Below the pieces are notes generated by a model, which had not been told where the DNA came from, did not search any database, and worked only from the letters and a program-made list of their open reading frames with translations. From Sphingobacterium paludis (lineage in GTDB: Bacteria > Bacteroidota > Bacteroidia > Sphingobacteriales > Sphingobacteriaceae): a stretch of 64,000 bases of DNA. The stretch is from contig NZ_SNZV01000003.1 of the NCBI RefSeq assembly GCF_004364125.1, positions 310,001 through 374,000 on the forward strand, written 5' to 3'. Numbering within the stretch: the first letter of the stretch is position 1; each line of letters begins with the position of its first letter. Both the position numbers and the translations under genes were made by a program. Below, piece by piece: positions 27,875-36,551 of this stretch.

Positions 27875-29482
27875 CTAGGTCTGAATCACCCCCACATTGT
27901 AGCGGTCTACTGTTGCATTATGGTTAGCTGCTTCAATACCTAAACTGATAATGTTTCTCGTTTCACGTGGATCGATTACCCCATCCACCCATAGCCGAGC
28001 AGCCGCATAGTAAGGGCTAAGCTGTTCATTATATTGCTCCTGTATATCCGAAAGTATTTTGTTTTTCTCGTTCTCATCAAGGGTTACGCCCTGACCCTTC
28101 CATGTCGCTTCCTGAATCTGCAATAATGTTTTACCGGCAGATGCTCCACTCATGACCGCCATTTGTGCTGTTGGCCAAGCATAAATTAACCGCGGATCGT
28201 AGGCCTTTCCGCACATAGCATAATTACCAGCTCCATAGCTATTGCCGACAATAAATGTAAATTTGGGAACGACAGAATTTGCCATGGCATTAACCATCTT
28301 CGCACCATCTTTGATAATTCCACCCTGTTCCGATCGCGAACCGACCATAAATCCAGTAACGTCTTGTAGGAAAACCAACGGGATACGTTGTTGATTGCAA
28401 TTCATAATAAAGCGTGCGGCCTTGTCTGCAGAGTCGGAGTATATCACACCCCCCATTTGCATTTCATTCGTATTGCCCGGCTTTTTTGCTTTGACAATTT
28501 CGCGCTGATTGGCCACGATGCCAACCGCCCATCCATCAACACGGGCTAGTGTACAAATGATGGTTTTGCCGTAGTCAGTTTTGTATTCTTCCAACGAGCC
28601 AGCATCAACAATAGCTTTTATAATCTCCCGCATATCATAGGATTTTAAACGGTCTTGCGGTAGGTAGGAGCAGATAAAATCTGGCTCGTAAGCTGGCGCT
28701 CCGGCAGCTATACGCGAGAAATTTGCTTTTGGCTGCTCGCCAAACTTATCAACAATGTTTCGGATAGCAGCGAGACAATGCTCGTCGTCCGGAAATTTGT
28801 TATCCGTCACACCGGAAATTTCACAATGCGTTGTTGCACCACCCAAGGTTTCATTATCGATCACCTCACCTATGGATGATTTGACCAAGTAGGAACCTGC
28901 CAGGAATACCGATCCGGTACCTTCCACGATAAGTGCATAGTCCGACATAATAGGCAAATAAGCTCCACCCGCTACACAAGACCCCATGATAGCGGAGATC
29001 TGTGGAATCCCCATAGAAGACAGTTTTGCATTATTTCGAAAAACCCTACCAAAATGTTCTTTGTCAGGAAATATCTCATCTTGCATAGGTAGATACACAC
29101 CGGCGGAATCAACGAGATAGATAATCGGTAGTCTATTTTCCATGGCTATCTCCTGCGCTCGCAAGTTCTTCTTCGCTGTAGTCGGAAACCAGGCACCGGC
29201 TTTGACGGTAGCGTCATTGGATACAATAACGCAGAGACGTCCGGAGACATAACCCATCACAGCCGCCACACCCGCATTGGGGCAGCCACCATGATCTGTA
29301 TATAAATCGTCGCCAGCAAATTTCCCGATTTCGACATATGCTTTATCCGGATCAAGCAAGGTAAAAATCCGTTCCCAAGCCGTTAGCTTTCCTTTTTCTT
29401 TATGCTTCGTTATTTTATCGGCACCGCCGCCTAAATGAAGTTTTTCACTCTTACGCTTTAAAAGTTGCAATAATTCTAGCAT
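27875..29482 (-). CDS. Acyl-CoA carboxylase beta subunit (methylcrotonyl-CoA type)
   Basis: A 535-residue carboxyltransferase with both crotonase-like halves. Text such as GGGADKITKHKEKGKLTAWERI, FAGDDLYTDHGGCPNAGVAAVMGYVSGR, DSAGVYLPMQDEIFPDKEHFGRVFRNNA, SCVAGGAYLPIMSDYALIVEGTGSVFLAGSYLVKSSIGE and FLQDVTGFMVGSRSEQGGIIKDGAKMVNAMANS is characteristic of the 3-methylcrotonyl-CoA carboxylase beta group. It would carboxylate 3-methylcrotonyl-CoA in leucine breakdown, together with a biotin-bearing alpha subunit. No alpha subunit is in this window. It reads away from the neighbouring acyl-CoA dehydrogenase, so the two probably share a divergent promoter region. Confidence 0.92.
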   Translation of the reverse strand: MLELLQLLKRKSEKLHLGGGADKITKHKEKGKLTAWERIFTLLDPDKAYVEIGKFAGDDLYTDHGGCPNAGVAAVMGYVSGRLCVIVSNDATVKAGAWFPTTAKKNLRAQEIAMENRLPIIYLVDSAGVYLPMQDEIFPDKEHFGRVFRNNAKLSSMGIPQISAIMGSCVAGGAYLPIMSDYALIVEGTGSVFLAGSYLVKSSIGEVIDNETLGGATTHCEISGVTDNKFPDDEHCLAAIRNIVDKFGEQPKANFSRIAAGAPAYEPDFICSYLPQDRLKSYDMREIIKAIVDAGSLEEYKTDYGKTIICTLARVDGWAVGIVANQREIVKAKKPGNTNEMQMGGVIYSDSADKAARFIMNCNQQRIPLVFLQDVTGFMVGSRSEQGGIIKDGAKMVNAMANSVVPKFTFIVGNSYGAGNYAMCGKAYDPRLIYAWPTAQMAVMSGASAGKTLLQIQEATWKGQGVTLDENEKNKILSDIQEQYNEQLSPYYAAARLWVDGVIDPRETRNIISLGIEAANHNATVDRYNVGVIQT

Positions 29483-29606
29483 ACTCCGATTTATTTTAAA
29501 AACTTATCAATTTATAAAGGGTTAATCGTAATTAAATTACTGGAATTTTAAAATATGAAAATAATTTTATAAATTTCGTAAATCCAATATAAACATACAA
29601 AATATT

Positions 29607-30755
29607 ATGTTACGTATCTACGAAAATGAACAATTAACGATGGTGCGGGAAAGTGCCAGACAATTTGCACGCGAATTTATCAAGCCGTATGTAATGGATT
29701 GGGATGAGCGTCAATTCTTTCCTGTAGATCTTTTCAAGAAACTGGGTGAATATGGCTTTATGGGGGTACTGGTACCCGAGCATTATCACGGCGCCGGTCT
29801 AGGCTATCAAGAATACATCACCATTTTAGACGAGATATCGCAAGTATGTGGCTCCATTGGGCTCTCGGTAGCTGCGCATAATTCATTATGTACAAACCAT
29901 ATTCTTTCGTTCGCCAATGAAGAGCAAAAGCAAAAGTATTTGCCCAAACTGGCCACAGCAGAATGGATTGGAGCGTGGGGGCTCACCGAAACCGGCTCTG
30001 GATCGGATGCCGGAGGACTGTCTACCACTGGAGTGAAGGATGGTGATTACTATGTTATTAACGGTTCAAAGACATTTATCACGCATGCTATCAGTGGTGA
30101 CGTGGCGGTGGTTATGGTTCGCACCGGCGCTAAAGGTGATAAAAAAGGAGTGACGGCATTTATTATTGAAAAAGGTACGCCCGGTTTTTCTGCTGGCAAG
30201 AAGCTCGATAAACTCGGTATGCGGGCCTCAGAGACCGCGAGCCTTTTTTTCGACAATTGCCGCGTACACAAAGATCAAGTTATTGGTGAAGAGGGGGAAG
30301 GTTTTGTGCAGGCGCTAAAATTGTTGGATGGCGGTCGCATTTCCATTGCGGGCCTTTCACTGGGCATAGCGCGTGGTGCATATCTATCGGCATTGCGTTA
30401 TGCGAATGAACGCGAGCAGTTTAATCAAAAGATATATGATTTTCAGGCGGTCGGCTTTAGCATAGCCGATCTGGCTACCAAGATAGAAGCATCGGAACTG
30501 TTGATTAGGCAGGCAGGCCAATTAAAGGACGAGGGAAAGAAAGTAACGAAAGAAAGTGCCATGGCGAAACTCTATGCTTCGGAAGTGGCTGTAGAAGTGT
30601 CGAATGAGAGCGTGCAGATTCACGGTGGTTACGGATTTACAAAAGACTATCCCGCAGAGAAGTACTTTAGGGATGCGAAGCTGTGTACTATTGGCGAAGG
30701 TACCAGCGCTATACAAAAGATGGTTATATCCAGGGAGATTAAACGCGATGTCTAA
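29607..30755 (+). CDS. Acyl-CoA dehydrogenase
   Basis: A 382-residue FAD enzyme of the acyl-CoA dehydrogenase family with N-terminal, middle (WGLTETGSGSDAGGLSTTG) and C-terminal domains, ending IHGGYGFTKDYPAEKYFRDAKLCTIGEGTSAIQKMVISR. Position in a leucine block suggests isovaleryl-CoA dehydrogenase. However, the glutamate of the EGT motif is present, as in short-chain/butyryl-type enzymes, whereas isovaleryl-CoA dehydrogenases carry their catalytic glutamate elsewhere. The exact substrate is open. It overlaps the HMG-CoA lyase gene by 8 bp. Confidence 0.92.
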   Translation: MLRIYENEQLTMVRESARQFAREFIKPYVMDWDERQFFPVDLFKKLGEYGFMGVLVPEHYHGAGLGYQEYITILDEISQVCGSIGLSVAAHNSLCTNHILSFANEEQKQKYLPKLATAEWIGAWGLTETGSGSDAGGLSTTGVKDGDYYVINGSKTFITHAISGDVAVVMVRTGAKGDKKGVTAFIIEKGTPGFSAGKKLDKLGMRASETASLFFDNCRVHKDQVIGEEGEGFVQALKLLDGGRISIAGLSLGIARGAYLSALRYANEREQFNQKIYDFQAVGFSIADLATKIEASELLIRQAGQLKDEGKKVTKESAMAKLYASEVAVEVSNESVQIHGGYGFTKDYPAEKYFRDAKLCTIGEGTSAIQKMVISREIKRDV

Positions 30756-31608
30756 GCAAACCAATGCCATAGCGATAGTCGATTGTCCGCGCGATGCTAT
30801 TCAAGGCATACCTTCGTTTATACCGACGGATAAAAAAATAAGCTATCTTAACGGTTTGCTGCAAAGCGGCTGGTTTGATTTCCTTGATTTCGGAAGCTTC
30901 GTATCGCCAACGGCGGTACCGCAATTAGCGGATACCCTAGCGGTATGGGACGGGCTTGACAAAACGACGAAGACCAAATTTATCGCCATTATCGCCAATG
31001 AAAAAGGCGCGGAAATAGGCAGTAGTCTTGAGGGCCTAGATTATCTAGGGTATCCGTTTTCGGTATCCGATACGTTTCAACAGCGCAATACAAATCGCTC
31101 TACCGCCGCTGCTTTTGAATCCGTCTTATCCAGTAAGGATATTTTGATGCAAAAGAATGGTCCGGAATTGATGATCTATATATCGATGGCTTTTGGCAAT
31201 CCTTACGGGGATCTTTGGCATCCGGAAATCGTGCTCGATTGGATGGAGAAGCTTATAGGAATAGGCATTCGTAAATTTTCCATTGCCGATACAACATCGC
31301 AGGCTTCAGCAGGCGATGTGAAGCGCTTGTTACTACAGATTGGCGAGTCGTTTCCGGATATAGCGCTCAGTATACATTTGCACAGCCGCTCGGAAACTGC
31401 GCTCGCTAAGGTAAATGCTGCTTTTGATGCCGGATGTCGTACCTTTGAAGGCGCCATAATGGGCTACGGAGGATGTCCCTTTGCACAGGATGATTTGGTA
31501 GGCAATATTCCCTCGGAATTGTTATTGAAGCGCTTTTCAGCTATACATGATACTCAAGTAATCAGGATGATGGAGAATTTTCAACGATTAATCGCACGTG
31601 ATGTATAA
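30748..31608 (+). CDS. Hydroxymethylglutaryl-CoA lyase
   Basis: A 286-residue enzyme of the HMGL-like (TIM barrel) family that cleaves HMG-CoA to acetyl-CoA and acetoacetate. Key text: FLDFGSFVSPTAVPQLADT, then FSIADTTSQASAGDV, IHLHSRSETALAKVNAAFDAGC and the catalytic-loop motif GYGGCPFAQDDLVGN. The ATG at 30748 (MSKQTNAIAIVD) is preferred; the frame is open upstream but overlaps the dehydrogenase heavily. It overlaps the enoyl-CoA hydratase gene by 8 bp, so translational coupling is likely. Confidence 0.92.
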   Translation: MSKQTNAIAIVDCPRDAIQGIPSFIPTDKKISYLNGLLQSGWFDFLDFGSFVSPTAVPQLADTLAVWDGLDKTTKTKFIAIIANEKGAEIGSSLEGLDYLGYPFSVSDTFQQRNTNRSTAAAFESVLSSKDILMQKNGPELMIYISMAFGNPYGDLWHPEIVLDWMEKLIGIGIRKFSIADTTSQASAGDVKRLLLQIGESFPDIALSIHLHSRSETALAKVNAAFDAGCRTFEGAIMGYGGCPFAQDDLVGNIPSELLLKRFSAIHDTQVIRMMENFQRLIARDV

Positions 31609-32308
31609 TTTTATAAAGGCGGAGAAAAAAGATCATATCGGTGTGCTAACCTTAGCGCGTTCCGCCAAGCGAAATGCATTCACGCCGGGTATGATTAATG
31701 AAATTGCGCATGCGCTAAACCAATTCAATGCGGATAAGGACATTCGGGTATTACTGTTACAAGCGGAAGGGCCTGTATTTTCTGCCGGCATGGATTTGAA
31801 AACGTTTAGGGATCCTTCATTAGACACGCCTAATCCAAGCATAATACATACAGATGTATCGCTGGGTGAGGTCATGGATAGCTTTAAGAAGCCTATCGTT
31901 GCTAAGGTGGAAGGCGATGTGATAGCCGGCGCGTTCCTTTTTGTATTGGGATGTACGTATGTGTATGCTTCGCCGCAGGTTCGGTTTCGCTTGCCCGAAC
32001 TTGAATTAGGCATATTTCCATTTCAGGTGATGGCCGGTCTATTGCGCGTGATGCCCGAAAAAAAAGTGTTGCAATTATGCCTGAATACGGAATATTTCAA
32101 TGTGGAAGAAGCTATACGCTATGGTATCGTCGATGGGATTTTAGAAACAGACCAGTTGAGCGATTTACTAAACTCCTTTAGCGATAAACAAGAGGCGGCA
32201 CTCAAAGCGGGTATTGATGCGTTGAAGCAGCTTTCTACGGTCAAACGGGAAGAGCAATTTGCGTTTTTGAAAGATCAATTGGAGCGCCTGCGGGATGGAA
32301 AAGCTTAG
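31601..32308 (+). CDS. Enoyl-CoA hydratase/isomerase family protein
   Basis: A 235-residue crotonase-fold protein. Oxyanion-hole segments PVFSAGMDLKTF and KVEGDVIAGAFLFVLGC are present, followed by VRFRLPELELGIFPFQVMAGLLRV. By position, a methylglutaconyl-CoA hydratase role is possible, completing 3-methylglutaconyl-CoA to HMG-CoA. The protein is shorter than many crotonases (about 255-265 residues), mainly at the C-terminus. The ATG at 31601 is taken; a GTG one codon earlier is also in frame. Coupled with the lyase gene by overlap. Confidence 0.88.
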   Translation: MYNFIKAEKKDHIGVLTLARSAKRNAFTPGMINEIAHALNQFNADKDIRVLLLQAEGPVFSAGMDLKTFRDPSLDTPNPSIIHTDVSLGEVMDSFKKPIVAKVEGDVIAGAFLFVLGCTYVYASPQVRFRLPELELGIFPFQVMAGLLRVMPEKKVLQLCLNTEYFNVEEAIRYGIVDGILETDQLSDLLNSFSDKQEAALKAGIDALKQLSTVKREEQFAFLKDQLERLRDGKA

Positions 32309-32388
32309 GGAGTAGTGGGTAACAAGTATTGCGTAGTGAGATATGTTACTGAGTACTTAGATTTTAGTATGTAGATAAGGGTAGTGGG

Positions 32389-32514
32389 TAATGCGTAGTG
32401 AGGTATGTTATTTAGTATGTAGACCTTAGTACTTAGTATGGAGATAAGCTGGTTGATTAATCGTTTTCGCCATTGCGAGCCGGAGGTACGACGGCGCGGC
32501 AATCTTGCGTGATG
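32389..32514 (+). repeat. 126-bp dispersed repeat, right copy
   Basis: Inverted copy of 27728-27853, about 94% identical by eye. Flanking bases contain further partial copies of its subunits (gcgtagtgag near 32331 and 32575; ttagtatgtaga near 32365 and 32542), so it seems to be part of a modular intergenic repeat family. Confidence 0.85.
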
Positions 32515-32752
32515 GGTAGTGAGATTATAGATGTTAGTACTTAGTATGTAGATGAGCGTAGTGCGTAATTAGTATTGCGTAGTGAGATAAAGTTTGATAA
32601 GAGTTGTCCTAAAAATTTGATGACTTTTTAATTCATACTTTTAATTGCACTTACCATTATTAAACGAAATGTCGCATCGAAAGCTTTGCAATATGTAGAA
32701 CATTGCCCATGTACTATCCCTTCCTGCAAAGGTTTCAAGCGACGGAGTTTTG

Positions 32753-32777
32753 AGTACTTTTGCTCTCCAAAAGTACT
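32753..32777. terminator. Hairpin between the repeat and scpA
   Basis: agtacttttg and caaaagtact pair perfectly around ctctc. It lies 28 bp beyond the scpA stop, so it may end the leftward transcript, although no clear T-run follows. Confidence 0.45.
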
Positions 32778-32804
32778 GCCTTGCCGCGGCGAGCGGCGCA
32801 TAAT

Positions 32805-33557
32805 TTAATTCAGATCAACTCTCTTCTCTATCCAAAAATTGTTATAGCCCATACCTATTTGAATTTCCAAAAGACGTTGTTGTAGCATTTCCAATACGGC
32901 TAAAAAATTGTACACGAATTGCACCTTGTTTTCGGAATGACTACGCATTTGCTGGAAGTCGAGTTTATTGTTTATTTCTATAAGTTCGGCGATAGCTTTC
33001 TTTTGTTGTTCGATGGTGTAGGGATATTTTACAACGGTATGTGTTACCTCTTGGATACGGTGCTTATAGGTAAACATCAATTTCTCATAGACCATCATTA
33101 ACTTATACAGATCGAAAGAGTCCAGTTGCTCGTCGGTATTGTCTTTTTTACGTGCTAGTTTATTGTCTGATAAGATGTTGCCTCGGCTATGCACCTTGCT
33201 TCGCTGTTCTTCCAATACCCGTAAATCAACACAAATTTCTTTAAACTGCTTATAGAGGATAAGTTTTTGGGTAAGTTCCTTTTTCAGGTCAATTTCGTTT
33301 TCAGCCTCATCAAGGTCAGGACGGGGTAAGAGCATTTTGGCTTTGATGCGCATCAACGTCGATGCCACGAAGATAAACTCACTAGCCAACTCGATATTAA
33401 GTGATTGCATTTTCTGTATGAAGTCCAAAAAATCATCTGTGATCTTCGATATTGGAATATCATGGATATTCAATTCATCTCGTTCTATAAAAAATAGAAG
33501 AAGATCAAATGGACCTTCAAACTGCTCTAGCTTTATTTCGTAACCCTCTGTTTGCAT
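32805..33557 (-). CDS. scpA: Segregation and condensation protein A (ScpA)
   Basis: A 250-residue kleisin that bridges SMC heads with ScpB in chromosome condensation. The N-terminal motif YEIKLEQFEGPFDLLLFFIERDELNIHDIPIS is typical, followed by FIFVASTLMRIKAKMLLP and a charged middle, then a winged-helix C-terminus (NKVQFVYNFLAVLEMLQQRLLEIQI). The ATG at 33557 is used; the frame extends seven codons upstream to a TTG. scpB is not in the window. It is divergent from dxs across about 150 bp. Confidence 0.94.
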   Translation of the reverse strand: MQTEGYEIKLEQFEGPFDLLLFFIERDELNIHDIPISKITDDFLDFIQKMQSLNIELASEFIFVASTLMRIKAKMLLPRPDLDEAENEIDLKKELTQKLILYKQFKEICVDLRVLEEQRSKVHSRGNILSDNKLARKKDNTDEQLDSFDLYKLMMVYEKLMFTYKHRIQEVTHTVVKYPYTIEQQKKAIAELIEINNKLDFQQMRSHSENKVQFVYNFLAVLEMLQQRLLEIQIGMGYNNFWIEKRVDLN

Positions 33558-33706
33558 AGTTGGTTCAAAAATAAGCAATTGATAGGGAATTTTGAACGAT
33601 ATTTTCCCAAAACCGCCAGGGCTAATAAACTTTTATTTGGATTTATTGTTCTGTAGTTTAGCTAATAAGTCGTTAATTTGTAACTTATTTATAGACAAGA
33701 GAAGAT

Positions 33707-35635
33707 ATGCAAGTAGAGGCCGGTCCACTATTACAACAAATAAACTATCCATCCGACCTACGGAAATTGAAATCCACGGAACTGGAGAAAGTTTGCGATG
33801 AACTGCGACAGTTTATCATCGATATCGTGTCGGTAAATGGAGGGCATTTTGCGGCTAGCTTAGGTGTGGTGGAATTGACCGTTGCGCTTCACTACGTCCT
33901 CAATACCCCTTATGATCAGATTATATTCGACGTAGGCCATCAAGCCTATGGGCATAAAATCCTCACCGGAAGGCGGGAGGAGTTTCATACGAACCGCGTA
34001 TTTGGCGGACTTTCGGGTTTTCCAAAACGTGGAGAAAGTGAATACGATACCTTTGGCGTTGGGCATTCATCAACCTCAATTTCCGCGGCCTTAGGGATGG
34101 CCGTAGCGTCGGAATACAAAGGAGAAACAGATAGGCAGCATGTGGCTATCATCGGTGATGGTGCCTTGACAGGAGGGATGGCCTTTGAAGCGCTGAACCA
34201 CGCCGGAATAGAGAAGTCTAATCTTTTGGTTATCCTAAACGATAACTGCATGTCTATCGACCCCAATGTCGGCGCGATGAAAGAATACCTCACCAGCATT
34301 ACAACGTCTAAAAGCTACAACAGGTTTCGCGATGATCTTATAGCCGTATTGGCTAAGATATCCAAGAATGGCCCCGATGCGTATGGTTGGGCGAAAAAAT
34401 TGGAACAAAGTATAAAAGGCACGCTGCTTAAAAGTGCTAACCTTTTTGAGTCGTTGAATTTCCGATATTTTGGTCCGGTTGATGGGCACGATGTAGCAAA
34501 GCTGGCCAAAACAATCGAAGATTTAAAGCATATTCCAGGACCCAAACTGCTGCATGCTGTTACCGTAAAAGGTAAAGGCTATGCCCTGGCAGAAAAAGAC
34601 CAGACCAAATGGCATGCGCCCGGCTTGTTTGACAAGATCACTGGAGAAATAAAAAAGAGCATCGCTGAAAAGCCGCAGCCACCAAAATACCAAGATGTAT
34701 TTGGACATACCTTGGTGGAGTTGGCGGAAGCGAACGATAAGATTATGGGGATTACCCCGGCTATGCCCTCTGGCTCGTCTATGAACATTATGATGAAGGC
34801 GATGCCGAATAGGGCGTTTGATGTTGGTATAGCAGAGCAGCACGCCGTGACTTTCAGTGCGGGTCTAGCTACGCAGGGCATGGTACCTTTTTGTAATATC
34901 TACTCTTCGTTTATGCAACGCGCCTACGACCAGGTGATTCACGATGTCGCCTTGCAAAAGCTGAATGTAGTATTTTGTCTGGATAGGGCAGGCCTTGTCG
35001 GTGCAGACGGACCGACACACCACGGCGCCTATGATATCGCCTTTATGCGGTGTATTCCGAATCTGGTGGTGTCCGCACCGATGAATGAAGAAGAACTTCG
35101 TAATTTGATGTATACCGCACAACTGCCGGATAAGGGACCGGTCGTTATCCGTTACCCTCGTGGAAATGGGGTGATGTCCGATTGGAAACGTCCATTTACA
35201 GAAATTGAAATCGGGAAGGGTAGAAAAATTCAAGATGGCGAAGAGCTCGCTATCTTAAGCTTTGGCGCTATCGGAAACGAAGCCTCCAAAGCGATACAGC
35301 TATTAAACCAAGATGGTATTTACCCAGCTCATTACGATCTTCGGTTTGCAAAACCGTTGGATGAGGCACTCTTGCATGAGGTTTTCTCTACCTTCACCAA
35401 GGTAATTACCGTAGAAGATGGTAGCCTAATGGGTGGTGTAGGATCTGCCGTGTTAGAGTTTATGGCAGATCATGGCTACAATGTAGAAGTAATACGCTTG
35501 GGAATTGCGGACGAAGTTGTAGAGCATGGCGAGCAGGTAGAATTATGGAAGTTATGTGGTTACGATGCTGTATCCATTGTTTCTGCGGCCAAAAGATTAG
35601 CTACATCGATAAAAACGAGCTCCATGGTTTCTTAA
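33707..35635 (+). CDS. dxs: 1-deoxy-D-xylulose-5-phosphate synthase Dxs
   Basis: A 642-residue thiamine diphosphate enzyme that condenses pyruvate with glyceraldehyde 3-phosphate, the first step of the MEP isoprenoid pathway. N-terminal [21 protein letters not shown], then [17 protein letters not shown], the ThDP-binding motif [18 protein letters not shown]...NDNCMSI, and later [20 protein letters not shown] and [18 protein letters not shown]. The C-terminal transketolase domain is complete. It is the last housekeeping gene before the RiPP locus. Confidence 0.97.
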   Translation: MQVEAGPLLQQINYPSDLRKLKSTELEKVCDELRQFIIDIVSVNGGHFAASLGVVELTVALHYVLNTPYDQIIFDVGHQAYGHKILTGRREEFHTNRVFGGLSGFPKRGESEYDTFGVGHSSTSISAALGMAVASEYKGETDRQHVAIIGDGALTGGMAFEALNHAGIEKSNLLVILNDNCMSIDPNVGAMKEYLTSITTSKSYNRFRDDLIAVLAKISKNGPDAYGWAKKLEQSIKGTLLKSANLFESLNFRYFGPVDGHDVAKLAKTIEDLKHIPGPKLLHAVTVKGKGYALAEKDQTKWHAPGLFDKITGEIKKSIAEKPQPPKYQDVFGHTLVELAEANDKIMGITPAMPSGSSMNIMMKAMPNRAFDVGIAEQHAVTFSAGLATQGMVPFCNIYSSFMQRAYDQVIHDVALQKLNVVFCLDRAGLVGADGPTHHGAYDIAFMRCIPNLVVSAPMNEEELRNLMYTAQLPDKGPVVIRYPRGNGVMSDWKRPFTEIEIGKGRKIQDGEELAILSFGAIGNEASKAIQLLNQDGIYPAHYDLRFAKPLDEALLHEVFSTFTKVITVEDGSLMGGVGSAVLEFMADHGYNVEVIRLGIADEVVEHGEQVELWKLCGYDAVSIVSAAKRLATSIKTSSMVS

Positions 35636-35870
35636 GCGTCTAAGGCTTTCTTCGTTTCAATTTAAACCGAAAATACCAAAATACGATCATACACAATGTT
35701 CAGTTTGCCAGCAGTTTTGTTGACGAACTGAACTCGTTTTGTGTAATAAACACGCATCCCATCAAAACGGAGAGGATACCGAGCTCTGCGCAGCATGGTA
35801 TATAAAATCGCTGTGTGGTGGGATAATTAGTTGTAGTCAATGGTTTCAACAACATCATGAAATATTCAGC

Positions 35871-35901
35871 CCGCGGCGACTCCAAGCCCGCGGTTTTTTT
35901 T
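35871..35901 (+). terminator. Probable terminator upstream of the RiPP locus
   Basis: Two ccgcgg copies pair around an 11-nt loop and are followed by eight T. It lies between dxs and the first operator, and would isolate the RiPP locus from read-through. Confidence 0.7.
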
Positions 35902-35980
35902 CTGTTTTTCTATGACAGAGCAGCATCCTGCAATGCATTCTAGTACAGCATGTAGAGCAATAGCGTACCGTGCGACTCTA

Positions 35981-36046
35981 TTCGTCTAAAAAAAGACCTG
36001 TTTCATCGAAAAAAAAAGCGATAAAGCCATGTGCAACCTACTTTTA
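35981..36046 (+). promoter_or_regulatory. Candidate LytTR operator and promoter, site A
   Basis: Half-sites ttcgtctaaaaa (35981) and ttcatcgaaaaa (36002) start 21 bp apart. A -7-like box, tactttta (36039-36046), starts 37 bp after the second half-site and matches TAnnTTTG with one change. The first RiPP gene starts 46 bp further on. The same layout occurs at sites B and C. Confidence 0.72.
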
Positions 36047-36091
36047 TGCATGGACTAATTAACACAATTAATAAACTAACCTGGAACGATC

Positions 36092-36298
36092 ATGAGGAAA
36101 TTTCTCAATTTATTTTGGAAAGGGGAACAGAATAAAACACTAAACAATTGTGACGAATTTAAAATGAATGATCAGCATGCGAGCAATCTTTTTGGTGGGT
36201 ATCGAGAAGCAAAACCCCCGATACATGAGCTAAAGGACACGACACTGGATCTCATGCGTGTCAATGACCTCTTAAGCGACATTGGTATTAAAAAATAA
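36092..36298 (+). CDS. Small protein, first gene of RiPP operon
   Basis: A 68-residue protein starting MRKFLNLFWKGEQ, with one Cys and a GG at about residues 35-36 (NLFGGYREAKPP). The part after GG is charged and poor in Ser, Thr and Cys, unlike a lanthipeptide core. It lies directly behind operator A and ends 5 bp before the next small gene, itself 35 bp before the exporter. It could be a precursor with a GG leader, or an accessory/immunity peptide. No family recognised. Confidence 0.62.
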   Translation: MRKFLNLFWKGEQNKTLNNCDEFKMNDQHASNLFGGYREAKPPIHELKDTTLDLMRVNDLLSDIGIKK

Positions 36299-36303
36299 CA
36301 GCT

Positions 36304-36516
36304 ATGGCAAAAAATGATAAAAAAAATAATCGAAAACAGGCTTTAAAAACAATTCGTTTAGATGAATTAAAAGCATTCGGCATTACCCAAGACCCACAAG
36401 TGGGTAATGGGATTGAAGAAATCGATGGAGAAAAATTAGCTGGGGGGAGAAACGATAATTCAGGAACTAGTCTCTGCCAAAACTGGCCTACCGTTGGTTC
36501 TCTTGGCGGAGACTAA
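36304..36516 (+). CDS. Candidate double-glycine RiPP precursor
   Basis: A 70-residue peptide. A Lys/Asn-rich start and an amphipathic helix (TIRLDELKAFGI) lead to a GG motif at residues 47-48 (EKLAGG). Cutting after GG would release a 22-residue core, residues 49-70, with a single Cys58 and Ser/Thr at 53, 55, 56, 63 and 66, so at most one thioether ring could form. The following gene is an exporter with a C39 peptidase, which cuts at such GG sites. Good candidate substrate for it; whether LanB modifies it is unknown. Confidence 0.72.
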   Translation: MAKNDKKNNRKQALKTIRLDELKAFGITQDPQVGNGIEEIDGEKLAGGRNDNSGTSLCQNWPTVGSLGGD

Positions 36517-36551
36517 CTGATTGTCACACACCTTCAGTAACCAGACTTTTT

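Noticed and set aside
27725-27943. Frame over the left 126-bp repeat
   Set aside because: It is repeat sequence and runs into the convergent carboxylase gene; not protein-like.
32305-32502. Frame over the right 126-bp repeat
   Set aside because: Same repeat as the left copy; no coding signal.
35700-35885. Leftward 61-codon frame between dxs and the RiPP locus
   Set aside because: No similarity to a family and no plausible start context; overlaps the terminator.
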